This document shows positions 1 through 7,498 of a stretch of 64,000 nt of DNA, in pieces. Location of the stretch: NCBI GenBank assembly GCA_029266635.1, contig JAQSWM010000006.1, positions 62,001 to 126,000 on the forward strand, in the 5' to 3' direction. Positions within the stretch are counted from its first letter, which is position 1, and each line of letters begins with the position of its first letter. Origin of the DNA: Sphingobacteriaceae bacterium (GTDB taxonomy: Bacteria > Bacteroidota > Bacteroidia > Sphingobacteriales > Sphingobacteriaceae). A program made the translations under genes and the position numbers. The notes under the pieces were generated by a model. It saw only the letters and a list, made by a program, of their open reading frames with translations. It had not been told where the DNA came from and made no database searches.

Positions 1-947
1 GTGAGCACCTTGATAATACTGCGGATGCTGACCAGCATAACAATGATGCTCACAGCTATCATAATGCTCTTTACGGATATCCTGTTCGACACCCGAGCGG
101 CTATCGGCGAGGCTACAGCGCTGCCAATTATCAGTCCGGCTACAGCGTCCCAATGAATATCGTGGAGCATCACAATGAAAGTTAATGAACTAAGCATGGC
201 GATGAAAAACCGTGTTGCTTTAACCGTCCCGAGAGAAGTTCGTGGATTTCTTGCTCCCGCAATAAGCGATGAAAGTACGATAGAGCCCCAGCCACCGCCG
301 CCAACCGCATCAATAAATCCGCCGCCGAAGCCGAGCACACGGATGTTCTTAATTTTCTTATCGCCTTTGGATTTAGGTTTTAGACTGATGGCTTTGTTAA
401 GGATAACCCAACCTAATATCAGCGTGTATAAAGAGACAAGCGGTTTTGTGTAGTCACTGTAGTGTTCTAATGAAGATAACAAAAATGCGCCGACCACGGC
501 TCCAGCAATGCCTGGGATAAGCAAAAGCCAGAATAGCTTTTTATTGATATTCCCCATTTTGTTGTGGATGTAGCCGGCAATTCCGCAGCTCAGGATTTCC
601 GACAAGTGCACAGCCGTGCTGGCGGAGGCGGGTGGCACTCCCATGGCAAGCGCAAAGGAGGTAGATGTCACTCCGTACGACATCCCGATTGCTCCATCAA
701 TCATCGCGAAGACGAATCCCGCCGCTAAAAAATAGTAGAATGTTGGGCTGAGCCGTTCAACAAAACCTTTAAAAGATGGATGATAGTTCCATAAAACCAC
801 CAATGCAATTACCGCAACCACAAACGCCGAAGTCCACAAAGTGACCTTAAGCTTGCTATACGTATGCTTTTTTGACAGCTTTTCGTTCTCAGCTACGTGA
901 ATGGCTTTGGGTACTTTACTTATTGCTATTGCTTCTGCTTCGGGCAT
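1..947 (-). CDS. TauE/SafE-family membrane transporter (partial, 3' end off window)
   Basis: The minus strand is open from an ATG at 947 to the left edge with no stop, about 315 codons. The translation is strongly hydrophobic with several membrane segments. It has the glycine-rich pattern GFGGGFIDAVGGGGWG in the middle, and FVFAMIDGAIGMSYG in the first half. This repeated glycine-rich helix pair is typical of the TauE/SafE (sulfite/organosulfonate exporter) family, whose members move small anions across the inner membrane. The N-terminal ~40 residues are charged and cytoplasmic. A perfect TATATTTG box lies 19 nt upstream of the ATG. The true substrate cannot be told from sequence. The C-terminus is missing because of the window edge, not a mutation. 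Confidence 0.85.
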   Translation of the reverse strand, partial: MPEAEAIAISKVPKAIHVAENEKLSKKHTYSKLKVTLWTSAFVVAVIALVVLWNYHPSFKGFVERLSPTFYYFLAAGFVFAMIDGAIGMSYGVTSTSFALAMGVPPASASTAVHLSEILSCGIAGYIHNKMGNINKKLFWLLLIPGIAGAVVGAFLLSSLEHYSDYTKPLVSLYTLILGWVILNKAISLKPKSKGDKKIKNIRVLGFGGGFIDAVGGGGWGSIVLSSLIAGARNPRTSLGTVKATRFFIAMLSSLTFIVMLHDIHWDAVAGLIIGSAVASPIAARVSNRISVKSIMIAVSIIVMLVSIRSIIKVL

Positions 948-965
948 ATGAAAAACAAACGACTG

Positions 966-973
966 CAAATATA
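966..973 (-). promoter_or_regulatory. Bacteroidetes -7 box (TATATTTG) for the TauE/SafE gene
   Basis: Read on the minus strand the bases are TATATTTG, a perfect match to the Bacteroidetes TAnnTTTG consensus. The predicted transcript start would give a leader of about a dozen nt. No clear -33 TTTG is seen. Confidence 0.5.
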
Positions 974-1079
974 GGCAATCTATATATTTAGTAGAATATG
1001 ATCTCGGGTTCTGCAATGACATTTTTTCTGCACCGAACCATTCCGCTTTTTTATGGTTATACACACTAAACAGCCAACC

Positions 1080-1379
1080 ATGAACGAAACATTATCTACC
1101 TTTTCTGCACAACAACATAACTCTACAGAACCGCTGCTCTTTAAATATTACCAGGATCTGCCAGAAGGCAGCATTGTTGAAGTAGGCACTAAAACGGGCG
1201 ATCTTGAGGAATATAAGAACAATGACTGCTACGAATTTGAAGTTGACTGCTTCGGCGAGATCAAGAAGCTGTACCTCGAGAATAAGAAATATTTGGGTGT
1301 CAGCCAGGAAGACGGGCTACGGATGTTTGAATTTCTTCTAAGAGGAATAGAGGATATTAGCCGCGAGGAATATCGCTAG
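1080..1379 (+). CDS. Small conserved-looking hypothetical protein (99 aa)
   Basis: I do not recognise a family. The protein is acidic and soluble, without signal peptide or membrane segment. The middle reads PEGSIVEVGTKTGDLEEYKNNDCYEFEVDCFGEIKK in two short blocks and looks like a small beta fold, followed by a helical tail (LRMFEFLLRGIEDISREEYR). I prefer the ATG at 1080 over an in-frame ATG at 1053 because the extra nine residues are poor in structure, but neither has a ribosome-binding site. Its last 23 nt overlap the convergent histidine kinase gene. It is divergent from the TauE gene. Confidence 0.55.
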   Translation: MNETLSTFSAQQHNSTEPLLFKYYQDLPEGSIVEVGTKTGDLEEYKNNDCYEFEVDCFGEIKKLYLENKKYLGVSQEDGLRMFEFLLRGIEDISREEYR

Positions 1380-3102
1380 TTTGTTGTTTGTAGATTTTCT
1401 CGATCTTGGCTTTTAGCGTATCCGGATTAAAGGGTTTGTGTACGTAATCATCCATTCCGATGTCTTTGATGTTGGAGAACGTATTCCGGGACACGGACGC
1501 AGTCAGAGCAATAATAGGAATTGCAGCCTTTTTGGGATCTGCCATAGATCGGATAATTGTCGTCGCCTGATAGCCATCCATTACTGGCATGTGGAGGTCC
1601 ATGAGCACCAGATCATAACTGCCTTCCTTAACCATTTCCAGGGCGATTTTCCCATTCTCAGCAATTTCCGGCTCAAGATCCCACCATTTGGCAAAAAGCT
1701 TTTTGACCAAAAGAATGTTCATGGCATTATCTTCTACCAAAAGGATCCTAAATCCGGACAGGGCCACTGGTGCCGGGCTCTCTATCAACACATCCGGATG
1801 AATAGTTTCATCCACATCAAATTGAATATTAAAGCTAAACTCAGTTCCTACGCCAGGCTGGCTCTTCATGGTGATCTCACCTCCCGAAAGCTCAACCAAA
1901 TGCTTCACAATAGAAAGCCCCAAACCTGTACCTCCAAATTCTCGTGTGGTTTCTCTAGACGCCTGAGCGAAAGGTTCAAAAACTATCTTCTGTTTTTCAG
2001 GTTCAATACCGATCCCAGTATCCGCCACCACAAACCCAATCTGCACAGACTGTTCATCCGCTTTTAAAAGCTTCAATTCAAAGCTGACAGCGCCAGCCCG
2101 CGTAAATTTAATAGCGTTTCCAAGCAGATTGTAAAGCACTTGGGTGAGGCGCATTGGGTCGCCATATACTCGTTTCCCTTCCAGTGCTGAGTCTACTTTT
2201 AGATGGAATTTAATCCCCTTGCCCTCTGCCTTTGCCTTTTTACCGCGGCAAATGTTATAGACCAATTCTGTTATATTGAAGCTAATATGTTCTAGTTCAA
2301 TTTTCGCCGACTCAATTTTATTGAAGTCCAGAACATCGTTTATAAGCATCAGAAGGTTCTCAGCAGAAAACTTCAATATTCCCAAATTTTCCTTCTGCGC
2401 CTCAGTGGGATTATCAATCAGCAAAAGATTAGCCATACCAATCACTGAATTTAAAGGCGTCCGCAACTCATGAGACATGGTTGATAAGAAGTCTGACTTA
2501 ATCTGTGCGGCTTTTTTTAACTGGATGATGTTATCCTGAAAAGCCTTAAAAAAATGATAATGGCCGAAAAGTATTAACGAAAAGTTTGTAATCAGGATAA
2601 CGATAAATGCAGTTCTGCCGGTAACTTCCTGAACCTCGCTGGGGACGAATTTACCTGCATCAAAAGCAACAAAAAGCACAACGCAAGCTATGTTAAACAG
2701 CGAATAAATAAATCCCCATCTTATTCCCAGCCCAAAAAAGCTATACATTACAATGAGTACGGCATATTGTACCGTAATCATGGTCACTGTGTGCTTGAAA
2801 TAGATATTGCTCAGGATAAGAAAGGTAATCACCAGCAAGATTATATGGGCAGTTTCCCGCCACACCGGCCTAGCTAGCAACACTTTGATCAAACTGAGGA
2901 AAATCAAAGCCATTACACACGAGCGGAGCAGCTGATAGCTGGGCCCGTAAATAAAGTAATAAGGAATTAGTGTACTGGTGATGATGAGCCCGAGCCACAA
3001 TCCATAAATAACCATTTTGATCCTTGCCTGGTTAATCGGATCCTGTTCAAGAGATAATACCTTTTTTAAGGACCAGTTAGAAAAGGGGAGCTTCTGGGGC
3101 AT
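1357..3102 (-). CDS. Membrane-bound hybrid sensor histidine kinase with C-terminal receiver domain
   Basis: The 581-aa protein starts with about six membrane segments (residues ~30-185) and no obvious periplasmic sensor domain. Next come a HisKA domain with the phospho-acceptor H211 in SHELRTPLN, an HATPase_c domain (N329 of the N box, DTGIGI at 361, GTGLGL at 391), and a receiver domain from ~450 with phosphorylatable D502 in LMDLHMPVMDG and the switch lysine in VHKPFNP. It would sense a signal in or near the membrane and pass phosphate from His to its own Asp. No HPt domain or output regulator is adjacent, so the partner must be elsewhere. The receiver resembles the stand-alone receiver at 23654-24061. 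A near-match -7 box (TATATTAG, 3126-3119) precedes it. Confidence 0.93.
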   Translation of the reverse strand: MPQKLPFSNWSLKKVLSLEQDPINQARIKMVIYGLWLGLIITSTLIPYYFIYGPSYQLLRSCVMALIFLSLIKVLLARPVWRETAHIILLVITFLILSNIYFKHTVTMITVQYAVLIVMYSFFGLGIRWGFIYSLFNIACVVLFVAFDAGKFVPSEVQEVTGRTAFIVILITNFSLILFGHYHFFKAFQDNIIQLKKAAQIKSDFLSTMSHELRTPLNSVIGMANLLLIDNPTEAQKENLGILKFSAENLLMLINDVLDFNKIESAKIELEHISFNITELVYNICRGKKAKAEGKGIKFHLKVDSALEGKRVYGDPMRLTQVLYNLLGNAIKFTRAGAVSFELKLLKADEQSVQIGFVVADTGIGIEPEKQKIVFEPFAQASRETTREFGGTGLGLSIVKHLVELSGGEITMKSQPGVGTEFSFNIQFDVDETIHPDVLIESPAPVALSGFRILLVEDNAMNILLVKKLFAKWWDLEPEIAENGKIALEMVKEGSYDLVLMDLHMPVMDGYQATTIIRSMADPKKAAIPIIALTASVSRNTFSNIKDIGMDDYVHKPFNPDTLKAKIEKIYKQQTSDIPRG

Positions 3103-3330
3103 TTGGGATTCTGTGGCGCTAATATAAGTCTTCTTAGCAATGGTTCATTAACTAGAATACAGGTCAATAGTTCTATGATGCACTAACAACAATCAAGAAT
3201 GTACAGAATTCCATACAACCTCCGACTGATTTTTAAACAGTTGAAACTTATTTTAGCCCATTTCGACAGGTTCGGCAGATTGGCATCTAATTAGCATAAG
3301 ACGATACAAACAAACTAAAACTAAATCGCT

Positions 3331-3498
3331 ATGAAAACTAATTACTCAGCAACAGAAAAATTAATGAACCGGTTCGATAATGAGTTAAAAGCAATTTTAA
3401 CCCACGATTTAGAAGCGTTCAAAGCCTCTCGCGGGCAGTTCCTTAGCAACTCAGTAAGCAACGAGCAAAAACCTGGAAAGGTTCGCTTGGTTGCCTGA
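3331..3498 (+). CDS. Small protein, 55 aa, unknown function
   Basis: An ATG at 3331 opens 55 codons ending in TGA at 3496. The peptide is MKTNYSATEKLMNRFDNEL followed by a polar, mixed-charge stretch ending in KPGKVRLVA. It has no signal peptide or membrane segment. The upstream bases are A-rich (caaactaaaactaaatcgct), the usual Bacteroidetes translation-start context. A strong bidirectional terminator lies 36 nt after the stop, between this gene and the convergent osmC-like gene, which supports transcription of this strand. I recognise no family. It could be a regulatory small protein, or a non-coding RNA with a chance ORF. Confidence 0.5.
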   Translation: MKTNYSATEKLMNRFDNELKAILTHDLEAFKASRGQFLSNSVSNEQKPGKVRLVA

Positions 3499-3533
3499 TC
3501 TATCATATATCTTATACAACCTTTGAAAAACAG

Positions 3534-3559
3534 AAAACGCTCCCAAAAGGAGCGTTTTT
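3534..3559. terminator. Bidirectional rho-independent terminator
   Basis: A 10-bp perfect stem (AAAACGCTCC / GGAGCGTTTT) with a 5-nt loop is flanked by A and T runs on both sides. It sits between the convergent 55-aa gene and the OsmC-family gene and can serve both. Confidence 0.85.
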
Positions 3560-3579
3560 CGTTGTTATATACCTCTCTG

Positions 3580-3993
3580 TTATTGCAATCTGATCTCGTA
3601 AGTGATTTCGATGCCTCCTTTTGCAAGCATATCATGAACTGAACAATACTTTTTTACTGCGAGTTCCGCTGCCTTAGCGGCTTTCGCCTGATCAATATTG
3701 CCTTTTAGCACAAACTCCATGTGGATACTTGTAAAAATCTTCGGCACTTCATCCCGTCGCCGGCCCTCAATGCTCACGGTGTAATCCTCAATTTTCTGCC
3801 GCTGCTTTTGCAGGATGCTGATCAGGTCCATAGATGCGCATGAGCCAAGTGCCATCAGCACCAGTTCCATCGGCCTTGCGCCGAGGTCTTGCCCGCCAAT
3901 TTCCGGCGAACCATCCATGTGTATTTTAACATTCGATGTTCCGGTACCTTCCAGATGCACGGCATCATTCACTCTTTTCAGCTCTACTTTCAT
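3580..3993 (-). CDS. OsmC/Ohr-family peroxidase-like protein
   Basis: The 137-aa protein has the OsmC fold signature: PMELVLMALGSCASMD with C52, and a second cysteine C117 in the helix YCSVHDM. In OsmC/Ohr enzymes these two cysteines reduce organic hydroperoxides at the cost of thiols. The GSCASMD form is more like the general OsmC/YhfA branch than classic Ohr, so the exact substrate is uncertain. Its ATG overlaps the stop of the upstream sulfhydrylase by 4 nt (ATGA), so the two are co-transcribed and probably translationally coupled. That links thiol or sulfur amino acid supply to peroxide detoxification, which is inference. The gene ends at the bidirectional terminator. Confidence 0.9.
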   Translation of the reverse strand: MKVELKRVNDAVHLEGTGTSNVKIHMDGSPEIGGQDLGARPMELVLMALGSCASMDLISILQKQRQKIEDYTVSIEGRRRDEVPKIFTSIHMEFVLKGNIDQAKAAKAAELAVKKYCSVHDMLAKGGIEITYEIRLQ

Positions 3994-5159
3994 TTGGATT
4001 GATCTACTGCTTTCGCGATGTCCTCTAAAATATCGTCTAAATCTTCCAGCCCGATTGACAGCCTGATCGATCCAGGGAAAATCCCGATGCTTGCCCGTTC
4101 CTCGTCGCTTAGCTTCGAATGCGTTGTCGAAGCGGGATGTGTGGCAATGGAGCGTGAGTCGCCGAGGTTGGACGTGATTAGGATCATGTTCAAGGCATCC
4201 AAAAAGCGCTTCGACCTTTCTAAGCCACCTTTTATGATAAACGTTACAATACCGCCGCCTTGCTTCATTTGCTTTTTCGCGAGTTCGTACTGTGGGTGCG
4301 AAGGCAAATGTGGATATCGAACTTGCTCTACTTCCGCATGGCTTTCTAGCAGTTTAGCCACAGCCAGAGCACTGCTGGAATGCCGGTCCATACGAACAGC
4401 CAGTGTTTCGAGGCTTTTCGACAACAGCCAGGCATTAAACGCCGACATTGCCGGACCAGTGTGCCGAATGAAAAACATCATTTCCTTCATCAGATCAGCA
4501 CGGCCAACCACCACGCCACCCAGCACACGCCCTTGTCCGTCCATGTACTTTGTGGCCGAATGGCTTACAATATCAATCCCGTACTTGATTGGCTTTTGCA
4601 GGTATGGCGTAGCAAAGCAATTATCTACATTAAGGATGATGTGCGGATATTTCTCTTTGAATGTTCCAAGCCACTCTAAATCCACGAGCTCAAGGCCAGG
4701 GTTAGACGGCGTTTCCAGGAATATCATTTTAGTTTCCGGGCGAATGGCCGCTTCCCACTCCTCCGGCTTCATTGCATCTACGTAAGTGGAGGTAATCCCC
4801 CATCGCGGCAGCAACTGAGTTAATAACTGGTGCGTAGAGCCAAAAATAGAGCGGCAGGATACAATATGATCGCCGCTCCGCAGCAATGCTGCAAAAGACG
4901 CAAATACCGCCGCCATTCCCGACGAAAACGCCAGCCCCGCCTCGGCACCTTCTAATTCACAAACTTTCTGAATAAACTCGCTTGTATTCGGGTTAGAGTA
5001 GCGGGAATAGATGATCCCCTCCTGCTCATCGGCAAAAACCGCTCTGCCCTGTTCGGCATCATCAAAAATAAAGCTGGATGTCAGGTATAAAGGTACCGAA
5101 TGCTCGCGATTGCTACTGCGAGGTGCTTGAGTACGTACCAGTTTGGATTGTTCTTTCAT
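3990..5159 (-). CDS. metZ: O-succinylhomoserine sulfhydrylase (Cys/Met metabolism PLP enzyme)
   Basis: This 389-aa protein is a type I fold PLP enzyme of the Cys/Met metabolism family. SRYSNPNT near residue 52, FSSGMAA near 79, and SATKYMDGQGR with the PLP-binding lysine K204 are all intact. The SRYSNPNT and KYMDGQGRVLGG forms match O-succinylhomoserine sulfhydrylase, which makes homocysteine from O-succinylhomoserine and sulfide in methionine synthesis. Cystathionine gamma-synthase or gamma-lyase activity is possible, because the family is hard to split by sequence. It heads a two-gene operon with the OsmC-family gene. A perfect TAAGTTTG box lies 30 nt upstream of the start. I see no SAM riboswitch in the short leader. 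Confidence 0.9.
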   Translation of the reverse strand: MKEQSKLVRTQAPRSSNREHSVPLYLTSSFIFDDAEQGRAVFADEQEGIIYSRYSNPNTSEFIQKVCELEGAEAGLAFSSGMAAVFASFAALLRSGDHIVSCRSIFGSTHQLLTQLLPRWGITSTYVDAMKPEEWEAAIRPETKMIFLETPSNPGLELVDLEWLGTFKEKYPHIILNVDNCFATPYLQKPIKYGIDIVSHSATKYMDGQGRVLGGVVVGRADLMKEMMFFIRHTGPAMSAFNAWLLSKSLETLAVRMDRHSSSALAVAKLLESHAEVEQVRYPHLPSHPQYELAKKQMKQGGGIVTFIIKGGLERSKRFLDALNMILITSNLGDSRSIATHPASTTHSKLSDEERASIGIFPGSIRLSIGLEDLDDILEDIAKAVDQSK

Positions 5160-5188
5160 TGCAAATCATTGCCTTAGAGGCTCTGCGG

Positions 5189-5196
5189 CAAACTTA
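5189..5196 (-). promoter_or_regulatory. -7 box (TAAGTTTG) of the metZ-osmC operon
   Basis: On the minus strand the bases are TAAGTTTG, a perfect TAnnTTTG match. This predicts a leader of roughly 24 nt before the ATG at 5159. No clear -33 element is seen. Confidence 0.45.
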
Positions 5197-5273
5197 CGGA
5201 ATGATAAGGAAAGAATTTTTGATAGTATGACAAAGACAATTTTTGACGTAATTTCAAAACACAAAATCTTCAA

Positions 5274-6213
5274 ATGAAACTTTTTATCAGCTGGTCGGGA
5301 GAATTAAGCCACCGAATAGCACTTGCATTAATGGACTGGTTCCCTTATGTAATTAATCAGGTCGTGCCGTTTGTGTCGAGCGAAAGCATTAGAAAAGGAG
5401 AAAGGTGGGGCTTAGATATACATTCTGAACTTAGCAAATCTAGATTTTGCTTAGTTTGCCTAACGCGGGAAAACTTGTCGGAACCATGGATTATGTTTGA
5501 AGCAGGAGCTATTTCGGGCAGCACCGGCAGATCAAGGGTGTGCGCCATCCTTTTCGATGGTTTAAGACAAAAAGATATTGGAGCTCCTTTGTCATTGTTT
5601 CAAAACTCCGGATTCGAAAGGGACGAATTTAGGAAGCTGTTATTATCTGTAAACGATTCTTTCGGTAAAAAGAAAATCAGTGAAGCCGTTCTTTTAAAGT
5701 CATTTGAAACATGATATCCCGACTTGGAAATCAAAATCCATAATATTCAGGCTTCTTACTCTCCTGAACGACCCAAAATACACGAGGATGAAACGCTTCT
5801 AAACACTATTTTAAAAACAACTAATTATATGTCAGATGTCATTACAAGCCTGAACTTTAAATTAGATACAGAGACGATTGATTTTGGACGTTTTACAACG
5901 GCTGAAACTATCCGTTTTTTCGACGAAACACACAATCATCCAATGAATCACATTGGGTCCGGTGTTAGTTGAAGATGCTAAAAAAAGCATCACATTAACT
6001 AATGCGGGCATGGAAGTTTCAGACTTGCCCAACTTGTTGCCTCGTGGTGTAGATCTTGATTTATTGTTTTATTCCGAAGATTATTCTTACTGGAAACTTA
6101 TGTTAATATTTCACAAAGGAAAAATGCTAATCAAAACCGAAAGCACAAATCTTACGCAAGAGGAGGAAAACAGATTGGGGCAGTGGGCGATTGGAAGACA
6201 CAACTATGGGTGA
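5274..6213 (+). pseudogene. TIR-domain protein, interrupted by an in-frame stop and a frameshift
   Basis: The first 146 codons encode a full TIR domain: MKLFISWSGE start, KGERWG, then SRFCLVCLTRENLSEPWIMFEAGAIS. This includes the WxxxE motif (W72, E76) that carries the catalytic glutamate in NAD-consuming TIRs. The frame stops at TGA (5712-5714) but continues without change as Y-P-D-L-E-I-K. Relatives I recall read F-E-x-W-W/Y-P-x-L-E here, so a TGG to TGA change is the simplest reading. That frame is open to 5972. The rest of the protein then appears in the +1 frame from about 5947 to the TGA at 6211, including KSITLTNAG, which looks like a winged-helix strand. Repaired length is about 313 aa. 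A free TIR domain may still be made from the first part. Sequencing error is the alternative. Confidence 0.7.
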
Positions 6214-6253
6214 GATATATGAACTCGGTCTTGCATGATTCTTGATTTACACG

Positions 6254-6261
6254 TATCTTTG
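6254..6261 (+). promoter_or_regulatory. Promoter of the RHH/PIN toxin-antitoxin operon (-7 TATCTTTG) with nearby CACGTG
   Basis: TATCTTTG matches TAnnTTTG exactly and has TTG at 6231-6233, about 20 nt upstream, as a -33 element. The antitoxin ATG is only 21 nt downstream. ACACGT occurs on both sides of the -7 box (6249-6254, and again within the palindrome CACGTG at 6274-6279). This would fit an operator bound by the ribbon-helix-helix antitoxin; the operator role is inference. Confidence 0.55.
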
Positions 6262-6281
6262 ATTGTAAATTCACACGTGCA

Positions 6282-6530
6282 ATGACAACGAAACTAACCC
6301 TTACTATTCAGCAGGATGTCATTAAAACTGCGAAGTCTTACGCTAAAAGCAACGGCCGGAGCCTCTCTGAGCTAATTGAGAATTATCTCAAAACCTTATC
6401 GGACAAAGATAAATCAAAGGAAAGTCTATCTCCCCGAGTAAAAAGACTGGTCGGTTCCATCTCACTACCGGAGAATGTCGATTACCGAAGCGTTCTTGAG
6501 GACGAGATCAACAAAAAACACGGAATTTGA
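6282..6530 (+). CDS. Ribbon-helix-helix antitoxin (DUF6364-type)
   Basis: This 82-aa protein opens MTTKLTLTIQQDVIKTAKSY, a beta strand then helix, followed by NGRSLSELIENYLKTL. Together these form a MetJ/Arc-like ribbon-helix-helix DNA-binding domain (residues ~1-42). The C-terminal half (SPRVKRLVGSISLPENVDYRSVL) is the toxin-binding tail common in DUF6364 antitoxins paired with PIN toxins. It should bind its own promoter and neutralise the downstream PIN protein. Its stop overlaps the TTG start of the toxin by 4 nt, typical for a coupled pair. The module lies directly behind the broken TIR gene. Confidence 0.85.
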   Translation: MTTKLTLTIQQDVIKTAKSYAKSNGRSLSELIENYLKTLSDKDKSKESLSPRVKRLVGSISLPENVDYRSVLEDEINKKHGI

Positions 6531-6955
6531 AGACGTTCTTTCTTGACACCAATGTAGTTATTGACCTGCTGGCTGACCGAAAGCCATTCTCTGCTTCTGC
6601 TTCCAAACTTTTCGAATATGCTGACAAGGGCGTAGTTAAGCTTTGTATTTCCGCTCTATCATATACAAATATCTATTATGTTGTCAAAAACGTCTGTTCG
6701 CACAAAGAGATGATCCTGATCCTGCGAGATCTGGAAGCACTTACTGAAACTTTGGACGTAACTAAAACAATCATTTCAAAATCCTTACACACAGATTTTA
6801 AAGACTTCGAAGATTCAGTGCAATATCTTACCGCTCTGTGGAACCCAAAAACCGATGCTATAGTGACACGAAATGTAAAGGATTTCAAGAAGAGTGGGTT
6901 GGCTGTCTTAACACCTGAAGAAACCTTGAGCATAATAGAAAGTTCGCTGAAATAG
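6527..6955 (+). CDS. PIN-domain toxin (VapC-like RNase)
   Basis: The 142-aa protein is a single PIN domain. The first acidic cluster is FLDTNVVIDLL (D7, D13), then E30, the central DFKDFEDSVQY (D93, E95, D96), and D119 in TRNVKDF. All four acidic positions that hold the metal in PIN nucleases are present. VapC-type toxins cut tRNA or rRNA. The start is TTG at 6527, inside the antitoxin stop (TTGA). No better start exists, because the next Met falls deep in the domain and would remove D7. It forms a two-gene operon with the RHH antitoxin. Confidence 0.87.
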   Translation: MKTFFLDTNVVIDLLADRKPFSASASKLFEYADKGVVKLCISALSYTNIYYVVKNVCSHKEMILILRDLEALTETLDVTKTIISKSLHTDFKDFEDSVQYLTALWNPKTDAIVTRNVKDFKKSGLAVLTPEETLSIIESSLK

Positions 6956-7035
6956 TGTCATCGACATTCACACGCCCATCAGCCGTTAGCTATCGGTAGC
7001 GAAAATAAATCCTACATTAGACTTAAAAACTCACA

Positions 7036-7473
7036 ATGACAAGAACAAGCACTTACCTCAATTTTACTCGTAGCACTGAAGAGGCTTTCAACTTCTACAA
7101 ATCCGTTTTTGGCGGAGAATTTATAGATGGGATCCATCGTTTCAGCGACGTCCCGGCTCAGGATGGCATGCCCCAAATGCCCGCTGAAGATGCTAACCTG
7201 GTTCTGCATGTGGAGCTTGCGATAACAGGAGGGCACGTTTTAATGGGAACAGATGCGCCGGAGAGCATGGGCTCTCAAGTAAATTTTGGCAACAATGTCT
7301 ATATCAATCTTGAGCCGGACACAAGAAAGGAAACCAAGGCGCTGTTTGATGCTTTGTCTGAAGGAGGAAAAGTAACCGCTGATCTGCAGGATATGTTTTG
7401 GGGAGCTTACTACGGTAGTTGCTTAGACAAATTCGGTGTGCAGTGGATGTTCAATTGTGTTGAATCTGCTTAA
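7036..7473 (+). CDS. VOC/PhnB-like glyoxalase-fold protein
   Basis: The 145-aa protein opens TYLNFTRSTEEAFNFYKSVFGGEF, the usual start of PhnB-like members of the vicinal oxygen chelate superfamily. It ends DMFWGAYYGSCLDKFGVQWMFN, where WGxxYGxxxDxFGxxW is the family's closing motif. H59 and an acidic residue in the second half could chelate a metal, but many PhnB-like proteins have no known reaction. The name PhnB does not imply phosphonate use here. It is a stand-alone gene, convergent with the phosphodiesterase gene 25 nt away. Confidence 0.85.
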   Translation: MTRTSTYLNFTRSTEEAFNFYKSVFGGEFIDGIHRFSDVPAQDGMPQMPAEDANLVLHVELAITGGHVLMGTDAPESMGSQVNFGNNVYINLEPDTRKETKALFDALSEGGKVTADLQDMFWGAYYGSCLDKFGVQWMFNCVESA

Positions 7474-7498
7474 ACCCTCTAACTTATTTGGTATTGGT

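Noticed and set aside
1438-2067. 209-codon open frame on the plus strand inside the histidine kinase gene
   Set aside because: It is antisense to conserved HATPase and receiver motifs and has no family-like sequence or start context.
4018-4785. 255-codon open frame on the plus strand opposite metZ
   Set aside because: It mirrors a well-conserved PLP enzyme; its composition (Ser/Pro/Arg-rich) is that of a shadow frame.
5160-5273. SAM riboswitch before metZ
   Set aside because: The interval is short, has no stable multi-helix pattern, and the promoter leaves only about 24 nt of leader.
5715-5972. Separate small gene after the TIR domain
   Set aside because: It is in exactly the same frame as the TIR ORF and reads on with family-like sequence, so it is better seen as the rest of the broken gene.
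6956-7035. Terminator hairpin GCTA-TCGG-TAGC after the PIN gene
   Set aside because: The stem is only 4 bp and no T run follows.
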